A DNA stretch of 64,000 nucleotides. Origin: Streptomyces bluensis (GTDB taxonomy: Bacteria > Actinomycetota > Actinomycetes > Streptomycetales > Streptomycetaceae). How positions within the stretch are numbered: position 1 is the first letter of the stretch; every line of letters begins with the position of its first letter. Below the pieces are notes generated by a model. The model saw only the letters and a program-made list of their open reading frames with translations, was not told where the DNA came from and searched no databases. The stretch spans positions 744,001-808,000 of the forward strand of contig NZ_BMVM01000002.1 of the NCBI RefSeq assembly GCF_014650715.1, written 5' to 3'. The position numbers and the translations under genes were made by a program. Positions 34,297 through 43,456 of this stretch are shown one piece after another.

Positions 34297-34501
34297 TCCG
34301 GCTGCCAGCAAGGTGTCATCAGGGGGTCATCAGGGGGTAGATCCGGTGTTTGCGGCATTCACCCCGGCCGTGTACATCTCCAGACCCGCACCGGGTCGGA
34401 CCGTGAACCTCTCTTGGGTTAATTGGTTGGGGTAACGCCGGTGGAGTGTCCGACGATGGTGGGTGATGCACCCATCCCCGTCACAAACCGAGAGACCTCG
34501 C

Positions 34502-36235
34502 GTGCTCATACGACTTCTACGGACCCACCTCAGGCCGTACTCGAAACCCATCGCTCTGCTGGTGCTGCTGCAGTTCGTGCAGACCTGCGCCACCCTCTAC
34601 CTGCCCACGCTCAACGCGGACATCATCGACGAGGGCGTGGTGAAGGGGGACACGGGCTACATCCTGTCCTTCGGCGCGCTGATGATCGGGGTGTCGCTGG
34701 CGCAGGTCGTCTGCAACATCGGGGCCGTGTACTACGGCGCCCGTACGGCGTCGGCGGTCGGCCGGGACATCCGGGCCGCCGTCTTCGACCGGGTGCAGTC
34801 GTTCTCGGCGCGTGAGGTCGGTCACTTCGGTGCGCCCTCGCTGATCACGCGGACGACGAACGACGTGCAGCAGGTGCAGATGCTCGCCCTGATGACGTTC
34901 ACGCTGATGGTGTCGGCCCCGATCATGTGCGTGGGCGGCATCGTGATGGCGCTCGGCCTGGATGTGCCGCTGTCGGGGGTGCTGCTGGCCGTGGTGCCGG
35001 TGCTCGGTATCTCCGTCAGCCTCATCGTGCGCCGTCTGCGCCCCCTGTTCCGCTCCATGCAGGAGCGGCTCGACACCGTGAACCGGGTGCTGCGCGAGCA
35101 GATCACCGGCAACCGCGTCATCCGTGCCTTCGTACGGGACGACTACGAGAAGGACCGCTTCCGCGGCGCGAACGCCGACCTCACGGAGGTGTCCCTCGGC
35201 ACCGGGCGGATGCTCGCCCTGATGTTCCCGATCGTCATGACGGTGGTGAACCTGTCGTCGATCGCGGTGCTGTGGTTCGGCGCGCACCGGATCGACAACG
35301 GCGGGATGGAGATTGGCGCGCTGACCGCGTTCCTCGCCTATCTGATGCAGATTGTCATGTCCGTCATGATGGCCACCTTCATGTTCATGATGGTGCCGCG
35401 CGCCGAGGTCTGCGCGGAGCGCATCCAGGACGTCCTCGACATGGAGAGCAGCGTCGTACCGCCCTCCGCCCCCGTACGGGAGCTGCGGCGGCACGGGACG
35501 CTGGAGATCCGGGGCGGTGGCTTCCGCTACCCCGGTGCCGAGGAGCCGGTGCTCAAGTCCATCGACCTGGTGGCGCGGCCGGGCGAGACCACCGCGGTCA
35601 TCGGGTCCACGGGCAGCGGCAAGTCCACCCTGCTCGGGCTGGTGCCCCGGCTGTTCGACGCCACCGAGGGTGACGTCCTCGTGGACGGCGTGGACGTGCG
35701 GACCCTCGATCCGGAACTGCTGGCGCGGACGGTCGGGCTGGTGCCGCAGAAGCCGTACCTCTTCGCGGGCACGGTGGCCACCAACCTCCGGTACGGCAAC
35801 CCGGACGCGACCGACGAGGAGCTGTGGCACGCGCTGGAGGTGGCCCAGGCCAAGGAGTTCGTCGAGGGGCTGGAGAACGGTCTTGACTCCCCCATCGCCC
35901 AGGGCGGCACGAACGTGTCGGGCGGTCAGCGCCAGCGGCTCGCCATCGCCCGGACGCTGGTGCAGCGCCCGGAGATCTATCTGTTCGACGACTCCTTCTC
36001 CGCGCTCGACTACGCCACCGACGCGGCCCTGCGGTCGGCACTGAGCCGTGAGACCGCCGAGGCGACCGTCGTGATCGTCGCCCAGCGCGTGTCGACCATC
36101 CGGGACGCCGACCGGATCGTGGTCCTCGACCAGGGCCTCGTCGTCGGCACGGGCCGCCATCACGAACTGATGGCCGGCAACGAGACCTACCGGGAGATCG
36201 TCCTCTCCCAGCTCACGGAAGCGGAGGCTGCCTGA
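34502..36235 (+). CDS. ABC exporter half 1 (heterodimeric)
   Basis: The 577-residue protein starts VLIRLLRTHLRPYSKP and has six membrane helices and an ATPase domain. The ATPase has Walker A GSTGSGKST, signature VSGGQRQRLAIARTL and Walker B IYLFDDSFSALD. The acid after Walker B is Asp-Ser instead of Glu, so its catalytic site is degenerate, as in heterodimeric exporters such as BmrCD. I chose GTG 34502 because it gives the conserved start. GTG 34463 or ATG 34466 would add up to 13 residues. Its stop overlaps the ATG of the second half (TGATG), so the two subunits are made together. Confidence 0.9.
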   Translation: MLIRLLRTHLRPYSKPIALLVLLQFVQTCATLYLPTLNADIIDEGVVKGDTGYILSFGALMIGVSLAQVVCNIGAVYYGARTASAVGRDIRAAVFDRVQSFSAREVGHFGAPSLITRTTNDVQQVQMLALMTFTLMVSAPIMCVGGIVMALGLDVPLSGVLLAVVPVLGISVSLIVRRLRPLFRSMQERLDTVNRVLREQITGNRVIRAFVRDDYEKDRFRGANADLTEVSLGTGRMLALMFPIVMTVVNLSSIAVLWFGAHRIDNGGMEIGALTAFLAYLMQIVMSVMMATFMFMMVPRAEVCAERIQDVLDMESSVVPPSAPVRELRRHGTLEIRGGGFRYPGAEEPVLKSIDLVARPGETTAVIGSTGSGKSTLLGLVPRLFDATEGDVLVDGVDVRTLDPELLARTVGLVPQKPYLFAGTVATNLRYGNPDATDEELWHALEVAQAKEFVEGLENGLDSPIAQGGTNVSGGQRQRLAIARTLVQRPEIYLFDDSFSALDYATDAALRSALSRETAEATVVIVAQRVSTIRDADRIVVLDQGLVVGTGRHHELMAGNETYREIVLSQLTEAEAA

Positions 36236-38160
36236 TGGCCGGGCCGATGGGACGGATGATGGCGGGCGGTCCCGACCAGAACTCCATGGACTTCAAGGCG
36301 TCCGGGAAGCGGCTGCTCGCCCAGTTCAAGCCCGAGAAGTCCACCATGTACGCGATGCTCGCGTGCGTCGTGCTCAGCGTCGGGCTGTCGGTGCTGGGCC
36401 CGTGGATTCTCGGCAGGGCGACGGACCTGGTGTTCGCGGGGGTCGTCGGCCGGGAGATGCCCGAGGGCGCCACGAAGGACGAGGTGCTCGCGGGCATGCG
36501 GGAACGCGGGGACGGAGGTGTCGCCGACATGCTCCAGGGCACGGACTTCACCCCCGGCGAGGGCATCGACTTCACCGCCGTCGGGAACGTCCTGCTGGTC
36601 GCGCTCGCCGTGTTCGTGGCGGCCGGTCTGCTGATGGCGGCGGCCACCCGGCTCTCCAACCGGGCGATCAACTTCACCGTGGGCCGTATGCGCGAGGAGT
36701 TGCAGGCGAAGCTGTCGCGGCTGCCGCTGTCGTACTTCGACCAGCGGCAGCGCGGTGAGGTGCTCAGCCGCGCCACCAACGACATCGACAACATCGGTCA
36801 GACGCTCCAGCAGTCGCTGGGCCAGCTCGTCAACTCGCTTCTCACGATCGTGGGCGTGCTGGTGATGATGTTCTGGGTGTCACCGCTGCTGGCGCTGGTC
36901 GCGCTGGTGACCGTGCCGCTGTCGTTCGTGGTGGCCACCCGGATCGGCAAGCGGTCGCAGCCGCACTTCGTGCAGCAGTGGCGGACGACCGGGAAGCTCA
37001 ACGCGCACATCGAGGAGATGTACACCGGGCACACGCTGGTGAAGGTGTTCGGGCGGCAGGAGGAGTCGGCGAAGCAGTTCGCCGAGGAGAACGAGCGGCT
37101 GTACGAGGCCGGGTTCAAGGCGCAGTTCAACAGCGGGGTCATGCAGCCGCTGATGTTCTTCGTGTCGAACCTCAACTATGTGCTGGTGGCGGTCGTCGGC
37201 GGGCTGCGGGTCGCCTCGGGGTCGCTGTCGATCGGTGACGTGCAGGCCTTCATCCAGTACTCACGGCAGTTCTCGATGCCGCTGACGCAGGTGGCGTCGA
37301 TGGCGAACCTGGTGCAGTCCGGCGTCGCGTCGGCCGAGCGGGTGTTTGAGTTGCTGGACGCGGAGGAGCAGGGGGCCGATCCCCTGCCGGGGAAGCTGCC
37401 CGAGGAGCTGCGGGGGCGGGTGGCGCTGGAGGGGGTCTCCTTCCGGTACGACCCGGAGAAGCCGCTCATCGAGGACCTGTCGCTGAAGGTGGAGCCCGGG
37501 CACACGGTGGCGATCGTGGGTCCGACGGGGGCCGGCAAGACCACCCTGGTGAACCTGCTGATGCGGTTCTACGAGGTCACGGGTGGGCGCATCACGCTGG
37601 ACGGCGTGGACATCGCCACGATGTCCCGTGACGAGCTGCGCGCCGGGATCGGGATGGTGCTCCAGGACACCTGGCTGTTCGGCGGCACGATCGCGGAGAA
37701 CATCGCGTACGGGGCGTCGCGGGAGGTCACCCGGGGGGAGATCGAGGAGGCGGCGCGGGCGGCGCACGCGGACCGTTTCATCCGTACGTTGCCCGAGGGG
37801 TACGACACGGTGATCGACGACGAGGGGGCGGGGGTGAGTGCGGGTGAGAAGCAGCTCATCACGATCGCTCGGGCGTTCCTGTCCGATCCTGTGATCCTTG
37901 TGCTGGACGAGGCGACGAGTTCGGTCGACACGCGTACGGAGGTGCTGATCCAGAAGGCGATGGCGAAACTCGCCCATGGGCGTACGTCGTTCGTGATCGC
38001 GCATCGTCTGTCGACCATCCGTGACGCCGACATCATCCTCGTCATGGAGAACGGTTCGATCGTCGAACAGGGCGATCATGAGGAACTGTTGGCGGCGGGT
38101 GGGGCGTACGCCCGGCTGTACCAGGCCCAGTTCGCGCAGGCGGTGGCGGAGGTGGACTGA
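36235..38160 (+). CDS. ABC exporter half 2 (heterodimeric)
   Basis: A 641-residue half-transporter. A Met/Gly-rich lead (GPMGRMMAGGPDQ) and a roughly 60-residue insertion between the first two membrane helices (residues about 60-115) are typical of this partner. The ATPase has Walker A GPTGAGKTT, signature VSAGEKQLITIARAF and Walker B LVLDEATSSVD with the catalytic Glu intact. This subunit therefore carries the consensus ATP site while half 1 carries the degenerate one. The signature has Ala in place of the usual second Gly (S-A-G-E). Multidrug or lipid export is likely. Confidence 0.92.
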   Translation: MAGPMGRMMAGGPDQNSMDFKASGKRLLAQFKPEKSTMYAMLACVVLSVGLSVLGPWILGRATDLVFAGVVGREMPEGATKDEVLAGMRERGDGGVADMLQGTDFTPGEGIDFTAVGNVLLVALAVFVAAGLLMAAATRLSNRAINFTVGRMREELQAKLSRLPLSYFDQRQRGEVLSRATNDIDNIGQTLQQSLGQLVNSLLTIVGVLVMMFWVSPLLALVALVTVPLSFVVATRIGKRSQPHFVQQWRTTGKLNAHIEEMYTGHTLVKVFGRQEESAKQFAEENERLYEAGFKAQFNSGVMQPLMFFVSNLNYVLVAVVGGLRVASGSLSIGDVQAFIQYSRQFSMPLTQVASMANLVQSGVASAERVFELLDAEEQGADPLPGKLPEELRGRVALEGVSFRYDPEKPLIEDLSLKVEPGHTVAIVGPTGAGKTTLVNLLMRFYEVTGGRITLDGVDIATMSRDELRAGIGMVLQDTWLFGGTIAENIAYGASREVTRGEIEEAARAAHADRFIRTLPEGYDTVIDDEGAGVSAGEKQLITIARAFLSDPVILVLDEATSSVDTRTEVLIQKAMAKLAHGRTSFVIAHRLSTIRDADIILVMENGSIVEQGDHEELLAAGGAYARLYQAQFAQAVAEVD

Positions 38161-38221
38161 GGGTTGGGGGTTGGGGGTTGGGGGCGCGGGTCGGGAGTCG
38201 GCTGGGGGTCGTGGGGGTTTT

Positions 38222-38554
38222 CGCCCCCGCCGCCCCTACCCGTCCCATCCCCAGGGGCTCCGCCCCTTCGACCCCGCCAAGGGGGCTCCGCCCCCTGGAC
38301 CCCCAGGGCTTCGGGGCTCCGCCCCGGACCCCGTTTCGGGGGCCAGCCCCCGGACCCCCGCTCCTCAAACGCCGGAGGGGCTGGAATGCGCGGCCAGGGC
38401 TGGAATGTGCGGGCGGGGCTGGGATTCTAGGCCGAGGCCCGGCACCCCCAGCCCGTCCGGCGCTTGAGGACGAGGCCGTTCAGGCCGACAAGCGGGGGTC
38501 TGGGGGCGGCAGCCCCCAGGGAAGGGATGGGAATGGGTAGGGGCGGCGGGGGCG
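38222..38554. repeat. 333-bp palindromic Streptomyces repeat element
   Basis: The gap between the ABC exporter and hrdA is bounded by a near-perfect 30-base inverted repeat. The left arm (38222-38251) starts CGCCCCCGCCGCCCCTACCC. The right arm (38524-38554) is its reverse complement with three differences. Inside are nested inverted pieces, such as CTCCTCAAACGCCGGAGGGG against CCGTCCGGCGCTTGAGGACG, and many GGGGCTCCGCCCC-type hairpins. No open frame has gene character. A related partial copy lies at 61651-61750. It looks like a non-autonomous dispersed element that also terminates transcription from both sides. Confidence 0.75.
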
Positions 38555-38568
38555 GAATCAATCCCCGG

Positions 38569-39651
38569 TCAGTCCAGGTAACCCCGTAGCTGGTCCGCGA
38601 AGGCGTGGTCTCTCAGTTTGTTGAGGGTCTTGGATTCGATCTGGCGGATGCGTTCCCTGGTGACGCCGAAGATGCGCCCTATCTCCTCCAGCGTGCGCGG
38701 ACGGCCGTCGGCCAGCCCGTAGCGGAGTTGGACGACCTTGCGTTCGCGTTCGCCCAGCGTCGAGAGGACCGCTTCCAGGTGTTCCCGCAGGAGCAGGAAC
38801 GCCGCCGACTCCACCGGGCTCGCCGCGTCGCCGTCCTCGATGAGGTCGCCCAGGGCCACGTCGTCCTCCTCGCCCACGGGGGCGTGGAGGGAGACGGGTT
38901 CCTGGGCGAGGCGGAGGACCTCGCTGACGCGCTCGCTGGGCAGGTCGAGGTGGACGGCGACCTCTTCGGGCGTGGGTTCGTAACCGCGTTCCTGGAGCAT
39001 GCGGCGCTGGACGCGGACCACTCGGTTGATCAGTTCCACCACGTGGACCGGGACCCGGATCGTACGGGCCTGATCCGCCAGCGCCCGCGACATGGCCTGA
39101 CGGATCCACCACGTGGCATAGGTCGAGAACTTGTAGCCCCTGGCGTAGTCGAACTTCTCGACGGCCCTGATCAGGCCCAGGTTCCCCTCCTGCACCAGGT
39201 CCAGCATCGTCAGCCCGCGCCCGACGTAACGCTTCGCCACCGACACGACCAGCCGTAGGTTCGCCTCGATCAGATGCCGCTTGGCCATACGGCCCATCAC
39301 GACCAACCTGTCCAGGTCCAGGGCCAGTTGGGTGTCCAGGTCGGGGGTGTTGCCGAGCTTCTCCTCCGCGAACAGGCCGGCCTCCACGCGCCGCGCCAGC
39401 TCGACCTCCTCGGCGGCCGTGAGCAGCGGTATGCGGCCGATCTCACGCAGGTACTGGCGGAAAAGGTCCGAGGTGGGCCCAGCGGTGTCGGTGCGCCCGC
39501 GCGGCAGCTCCACCGGCTCCACGAGCCCCATGGGGTCCACGAGCTCGGCAGCCGGTACCGGCACCGGTACCGCCGTGAGGACGGCGGTCTCCGCTTCGGG
39601 CTCCGTACGGTCCGTACTGTTCTCGTGCTGTGTGAGGGTCTGGGTCTGCAC
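38569..39651 (-). CDS. hrdA: Principal-type RNA polymerase sigma factor, HrdA-like
   Basis: A 360-residue group 1/2 sigma-70 factor. After a Thr/Glu/Pro-rich N-terminus, region 1.2 starts at [29 protein letters not shown] (residue about 62). Region 2 has [39 protein letters not shown] and the -10 reading helix [17 protein letters not shown]. Region 3 follows, and region 4 contains the -35 reader [31 protein letters not shown] 39651 has GGAGG eight bases upstream. It is shorter than HrdB, and it lies next to dnaG as I recall for hrdA in S. coelicolor. HrdA over HrdD or HrdC is a context-based choice. Confidence 0.88.
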   Translation of the reverse strand: MQTQTLTQHENSTDRTEPEAETAVLTAVPVPVPAAELVDPMGLVEPVELPRGRTDTAGPTSDLFRQYLREIGRIPLLTAAEEVELARRVEAGLFAEEKLGNTPDLDTQLALDLDRLVVMGRMAKRHLIEANLRLVVSVAKRYVGRGLTMLDLVQEGNLGLIRAVEKFDYARGYKFSTYATWWIRQAMSRALADQARTIRVPVHVVELINRVVRVQRRMLQERGYEPTPEEVAVHLDLPSERVSEVLRLAQEPVSLHAPVGEEDDVALGDLIEDGDAASPVESAAFLLLREHLEAVLSTLGERERKVVQLRYGLADGRPRTLEEIGRIFGVTRERIRQIESKTLNKLRDHAFADQLRGYLD

Positions 39652-39896
39652 GGGGGCGACCTCCAGGAATGTCGCTGCTGAAACGTGCGGCAGCGGTACG
39701 TCGGGGATGGCGACGGCCTCACCCGCCGTCCACCGGGGGCGGGTCGGCCGCGCTCCGAGGACTCAGGCACCGGAACCCAGTGTGGAGTACGACACATCGC
39801 CGCCACGAGGGGCGTGCGGTGACTTTTTGCGTCCGGGCCGTGACCGCCCGGTTACCTTGACGTGCGGGCCCGCCCTCCAGGGGGCGTGGAACAGCG

Positions 39897-41798
39897 TCAG
39901 AGCGCCTCCGCGCCCCGCTCCCGCAGCGCCTGGTCGTACTGCTGGAGGACCCACAACTCGTTCTGCACGGAGGCGAACCGGGCCGGGTCGGCGTGCTGGC
40001 CGAGGCGGGTCAGGGCGCTCTGGACGTCACGGACGCGGCGCTCCACGGCACGCCTGCGGACGGTGACCAACTGCTCGCCCGCGTACACCTCGTCGACCGT
40101 CTTGCGCATGATGGCCTCGACGGCGAGCTCGGTCACCATGGCCCGCACCGTGTCGTCCGGTGCGGCCTCGCGGACCCTGATCAGGTACTCCTGCGGGTCC
40201 CGCGTGCCGTACTCGGCGCCGCCCGCGTCCAGGATGGTCTGGCGCACGGCCGCGTACGGTGCGGCGGTGAACTCGTCGACCCCGTACGCGTCGAACGCCG
40301 GGGAGACCAGCTCCGGGCGCTGGAGGGCGAGTTTGAGCAGTTCCCGTTCGGTGGCGTAGACGGGATTGCGGAGCGTGAGCGCGGGGCCGCTCGTGGTCGG
40401 GCGGGGGGCGGCCTCGTACTCCTGGGGCGTGCGGGGTCCCGGCGCGGGCGGCCTGCCGCCGCGCTCTCGGGCCCAACGCGCCAGCTGTGCCACCCGCTTG
40501 ACCACGAACTGCGTGTCGAGGATGCCGAGCATGCCCGCGAGCTGCACCGCGACCTCGTGCTGGGCGCCGCTGTTCTTGATACGGGCGACGACCGGTGCCG
40601 CCTCGTCGAGGGCCCCGGCGCGCCCCGCCGGGGTTTCCAGGTCGTAGCGCGCCACGATCTGGCGCAGCGCGAACTCGAAGAGGTGGGTGCGCGGTTCGGC
40701 CAGCTCCGCGACCGCCTCGTCCCCCTTCTCCAGCCGCAGCTCGCACGGGTCCATGCCGTCCGGGGCGATGGCGATGTACGTTTCGGCGGCGAACTTCTGG
40801 TCGTCCTCGAAGGCGCGCAGGGCCGCCTTCTGACCGGCCGCGTCGCCGTCGAAGGTGAAGATCACGCGGGCTCTGCCGTTGTCCATCAGCAGACGGCGGA
40901 GGATCTTGATGTGTTCGCCGCCGAAGGCCGTACCGCAGGTGGCGATGGCGGTCGTCACGCCCGCCAGGTGGCAGGCCATGACATCGGTGTAGCCCTCGAC
41001 GACGACCGCGCGGCTGGACTTCGCGATGTGCTGCTTGGCGAGGTCGATGCCGTAGAGGACCTGGGACTTCTTGTAGATCGCGGTGTCGGGGGTGTTGAGG
41101 TACTTCGGCCCGTTGTCCGCTTCGTACAGCTTCCTCGCGCCGAAGCCCACCACCTCGCCGCCGATGTCGCGGATGGGCCACATCAGGCGGCCGCGGAAGC
41201 GGTCGATGGGGCCGCGGCGGCCCTCCTGCGACAGCCCGGAGAGCAGCAGTTCCTTGTCGGTGAAGCCCTTGCCGCGCAGATAGCGGGTGAGGTGGTCCCA
41301 GCCCTGGGGGCTGTAGCCGACACCGAAGTGGACGGCGGCGGCCTGGTCGAAGCCGCGCTCGGCGAGGAAGATCCGGCCGGTGTCGGCCTCGGGGCTCGTG
41401 GCCAGCTGCTCGGCGTACCACTCGGCGGCGATCTTGTGTGCCTCGACCAGCCGGATGCGTTCGCCGCGCTGGTGGGACGGGTTGTACCCGCCCTCCTCGT
41501 ACCGCAGCGTGATGCCGGCCTGCGCGGCGAGGCGCTCGACCGCCTCCGAGAAGGAGAGGTGGTCGACCTTCATCACGAAGGTGATGGTGTCGCCGCCCTC
41601 CTGGCAGCCGAAGCAGTGGAAGAGCCCCTTGCTCGGGCTGACCTGGAAGGACGGCGACTTCTCGTCGTGGAACGGGCACAGGCCCTTGAGGTTTCCCCCG
41701 CCCGCGCCCCGCAGCTGGAGATACTCGGACACCACGGCGTCGATCGGAACCGCGTCCCGAACCGCCTTCACGTCCTCGTCGTTGATCCGTCCTGCCAC
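39897..41798 (-). CDS. dnaG: DNA primase
   Basis: A 633-residue bacterial primase. The N-terminal zinc-binding domain has CPFHDEKSPSF and LFHCFGCQEGGD (CHC2 ligands near residues 41, 44, 62 and 65). The catalytic core has RGRLMWPIRDIGGEVVGFGARKL, and the Toprim domain has VVVEGYTDVMACHLAG with the catalytic Glu and FTFDGDAAGQKAAL with the DxD-type acids. The C-terminal third should bind the replicative helicase. The GTG start is preceded by a weak site. It is a core gene, used here as a landmark for the boundary of the accessory block to its right. Confidence 0.97.
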   Translation of the reverse strand: MAGRINDEDVKAVRDAVPIDAVVSEYLQLRGAGGGNLKGLCPFHDEKSPSFQVSPSKGLFHCFGCQEGGDTITFVMKVDHLSFSEAVERLAAQAGITLRYEEGGYNPSHQRGERIRLVEAHKIAAEWYAEQLATSPEADTGRIFLAERGFDQAAAVHFGVGYSPQGWDHLTRYLRGKGFTDKELLLSGLSQEGRRGPIDRFRGRLMWPIRDIGGEVVGFGARKLYEADNGPKYLNTPDTAIYKKSQVLYGIDLAKQHIAKSSRAVVVEGYTDVMACHLAGVTTAIATCGTAFGGEHIKILRRLLMDNGRARVIFTFDGDAAGQKAALRAFEDDQKFAAETYIAIAPDGMDPCELRLEKGDEAVAELAEPRTHLFEFALRQIVARYDLETPAGRAGALDEAAPVVARIKNSGAQHEVAVQLAGMLGILDTQFVVKRVAQLARWARERGGRPPAPGPRTPQEYEAAPRPTTSGPALTLRNPVYATERELLKLALQRPELVSPAFDAYGVDEFTAAPYAAVRQTILDAGGAEYGTRDPQEYLIRVREAAPDDTVRAMVTELAVEAIMRKTVDEVYAGEQLVTVRRRAVERRVRDVQSALTRLGQHADPARFASVQNELWVLQQYDQALRERGAEAL

Positions 41799-41897
41799 GG
41801 GGTGATTCTACGGGGGAGCGCCGACACCTCCGGGCCATGGGAGCACCCCTTCAGGGGCTCGGGGCTGACGACGAGGACCCGGCGGACGGGTTGAAGA

Positions 41898-42644
41898 TCA
41901 TGCCGGCCAGCCCTCCGTGAGGTGTGCAAACGCGGTGTCAAGCAATTCGCGCGCCAGGCCCTCCGTGCGCTCCTGCACCGGCAGCGCCGTGTACTCGAAG
42001 AGCGCGGAGCGCATGGCTCCGACAGCGGCCCGGGAGAGCACCGCGGCCCGCAGCGGTGTCGCGGTCGCGGGGTCCCGCGCGGCCAGCCGCTCCATGAACG
42101 CCTTCGCGAGCCCGTCCTCGAACTGGCCCAGCACCGGCGGCAGATGACCCATCGGCCGGCCGCCGAACCGCCGCGGGGGGCCGCTGAACATCAGGGCGAG
42201 CCGCCGGTCGGCCACGAGCGCGAGCACGGCGTTGAGCGCGGCGGTGTACGGGTCCTCGTCGGCGGGGCGGGCGACCACGAGGGACTGTACGACCGGGATG
42301 AGCTCCAGGACCTCTTCGAGGACCAGGTCCTCCTTGGAAGGGAAGTAACGGAAGAAGGTCCGTTCGGTGACACCTGCCTCGGTGGCGATGTCGCGCACGG
42401 TGGTCCGCTCATAGCCGCGTTCCTCGAACATCCGGCGTGCCGCGTCGTTCAGCGCCTTCCGCGTCGCCGCCTTGTGCGCCTCGCGCCGCCCCAGGGGATC
42501 GGCCCGCTCTCTGGCGCCGGGTTCGGTGTGCGGTTCGTTGCGCGACCCGGCCCGGGGCCGGGCGCGCGGCTCGGCGCCCGGGGGGTTCACGATCTCCCTT
42601 TCCATGTGAGGAGTATCGCAGGCGCCGAAAGAAGTGTCAGTCAT
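41898..42644 (-). CDS. TetR-family regulator
   Basis: A 248-residue TetR regulator. The helix-turn-helix lies at about residues 55-100: ATRKALNDAARRMFEERGYERTTVRDIATEAGVTERTFFRYFPSKEDLVLEEV. The N-terminal extension is Pro/Arg/Glu-rich. The ATG at 42644 lies inside an operator half and has no Shine-Dalgarno sequence. A TATAGC-like -10 box ten bases upstream suggests a leaderless transcript. An alternative ATG at 42605 also lacks a ribosome-binding site. It is divergent from the LmeA-like/MMPL pair and very likely represses them and itself through the two operator copies. Confidence 0.92.
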   Translation of the reverse strand: MTDTSFGACDTPHMEREIVNPPGAEPRARPRAGSRNEPHTEPGARERADPLGRREAHKAATRKALNDAARRMFEERGYERTTVRDIATEAGVTERTFFRYFPSKEDLVLEEVLELIPVVQSLVVARPADEDPYTAALNAVLALVADRRLALMFSGPPRRFGGRPMGHLPPVLGQFEDGLAKAFMERLAARDPATATPLRAAVLSRAAVGAMRSALFEYTALPVQERTEGLARELLDTAFAHLTEGWPA

Positions 42645-42677
42645 GACACTTTGGCTATACTGTCAGTCATGACACTT
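42632..42677. promoter_or_regulatory. Tandem TetR operators and divergent leaderless promoter
   Basis: AAGTGTCA-GTCA-TGACACTT at 42632-42651 is a perfect 8-base inverted repeat with a four-base centre. A second copy at 42658-42677 keeps the right half and TGTCA of the left. Centres are 26 bases apart. TATACT (42656-42661) on the plus strand and TATAGC (42654-42659) on the minus strand lie between the copies. The plus-strand ATG (42669) and the minus-strand ATG (42644) are each inside an operator, seven to ten bases after the -10 boxes. Both transcripts are therefore predicted to be leaderless and shut off together. Confidence 0.7.
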
Positions 42678-43394
42678 TTTCGAGGGCGGCGACGGCGACC
42701 CGTCTCCCGTCGGGCACACCTCGTCACCTGGGGAGTGGTCTGCGCGGTGCTGGCCACCGGGGCGGTCGCGGAGGCGGCGGTCCGGCACCGTGCGGCCGAC
42801 CGGTTCACGGACCGCGTGGAGCGGCGCCTGCGCACCGGGCTCGACGTGGGTTTCGGCCCGACACCGGTGATGCTGCAACTGGCGCGCGGGGCGTTCTCCC
42901 GGGTCGAGGTGTCGGGGCGGGACGCGACCTTCCGGCGCTTCTCCGGGGTGGATCTGCGCGCCGAACTGGACGACGTGGTCCGTACCGGCGACGGACTGTC
43001 GGTGCGCGACTCACGGGTCCGCGCCGAGATGCCGGCCGACGCCCTGGCGGCCGCGGTGGCCACGGTGACCGGGGGCGCCGCCGGCCCATCGGCGACCGTG
43101 ACCACCGACCCCGCCGCCTCCGAACTGGTAGTGCACACCGGCCCGGCCGGCCGGATCTCCGTCGCGTTCCGCCCGGAGCTCGACGGCGAGAACCTCCGTT
43201 TCCAGCGCACCGCGGTGCGGATCGGTGAGCGCGCCCTCCCGGACGGCCTCGCCGATCGGCTGCTCCAGGGCGGAACGCCCCGAGAGCTCGACCTGTCCGG
43301 CCTGCCGCTCTCCCTGGCACCGCGGCGGCTGTCCGTCACCGATCAGGGGTTGCGCCTGGACCTCGCGGGCGGCCGCAGCACCGTCTCCGCCTGA
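42669..43394 (+). CDS. LmeA-like DUF2993 phospholipid-binding protein
   Basis: A 241-residue protein with an Arg-rich start, one membrane anchor or signal segment (HLVTWGVVCAVLATGAVAEAAV) and a DUF2993 domain. The domain opens with DRVERRLRTGLDVGFGPTPVMLQLARGAFSRVEVSGRDATF and has alternating strands throughout. LmeA in mycobacteria binds phospholipids in the cell envelope and supports mannosyltransferase function under stress. Here it is 62 bases before an MMPL transporter and under the same TetR control, so it may hand lipid to or from the transporter. The ATG at 42669 has no ribosome-binding site, consistent with leaderless translation. Confidence 0.85.
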   Translation: MTLFRGRRRRPVSRRAHLVTWGVVCAVLATGAVAEAAVRHRAADRFTDRVERRLRTGLDVGFGPTPVMLQLARGAFSRVEVSGRDATFRRFSGVDLRAELDDVVRTGDGLSVRDSRVRAEMPADALAAAVATVTGGAAGPSATVTTDPAASELVVHTGPAGRISVAFRPELDGENLRFQRTAVRIGERALPDGLADRLLQGGTPRELDLSGLPLSLAPRRLSVTDQGLRLDLAGGRSTVSA

Positions 43395-43456
43395 GCGTTC
43401 CGTCATCACCGCGCGACCACCGCGCCCACAACTGCTACTGCGCGAGGAGCACTTCC

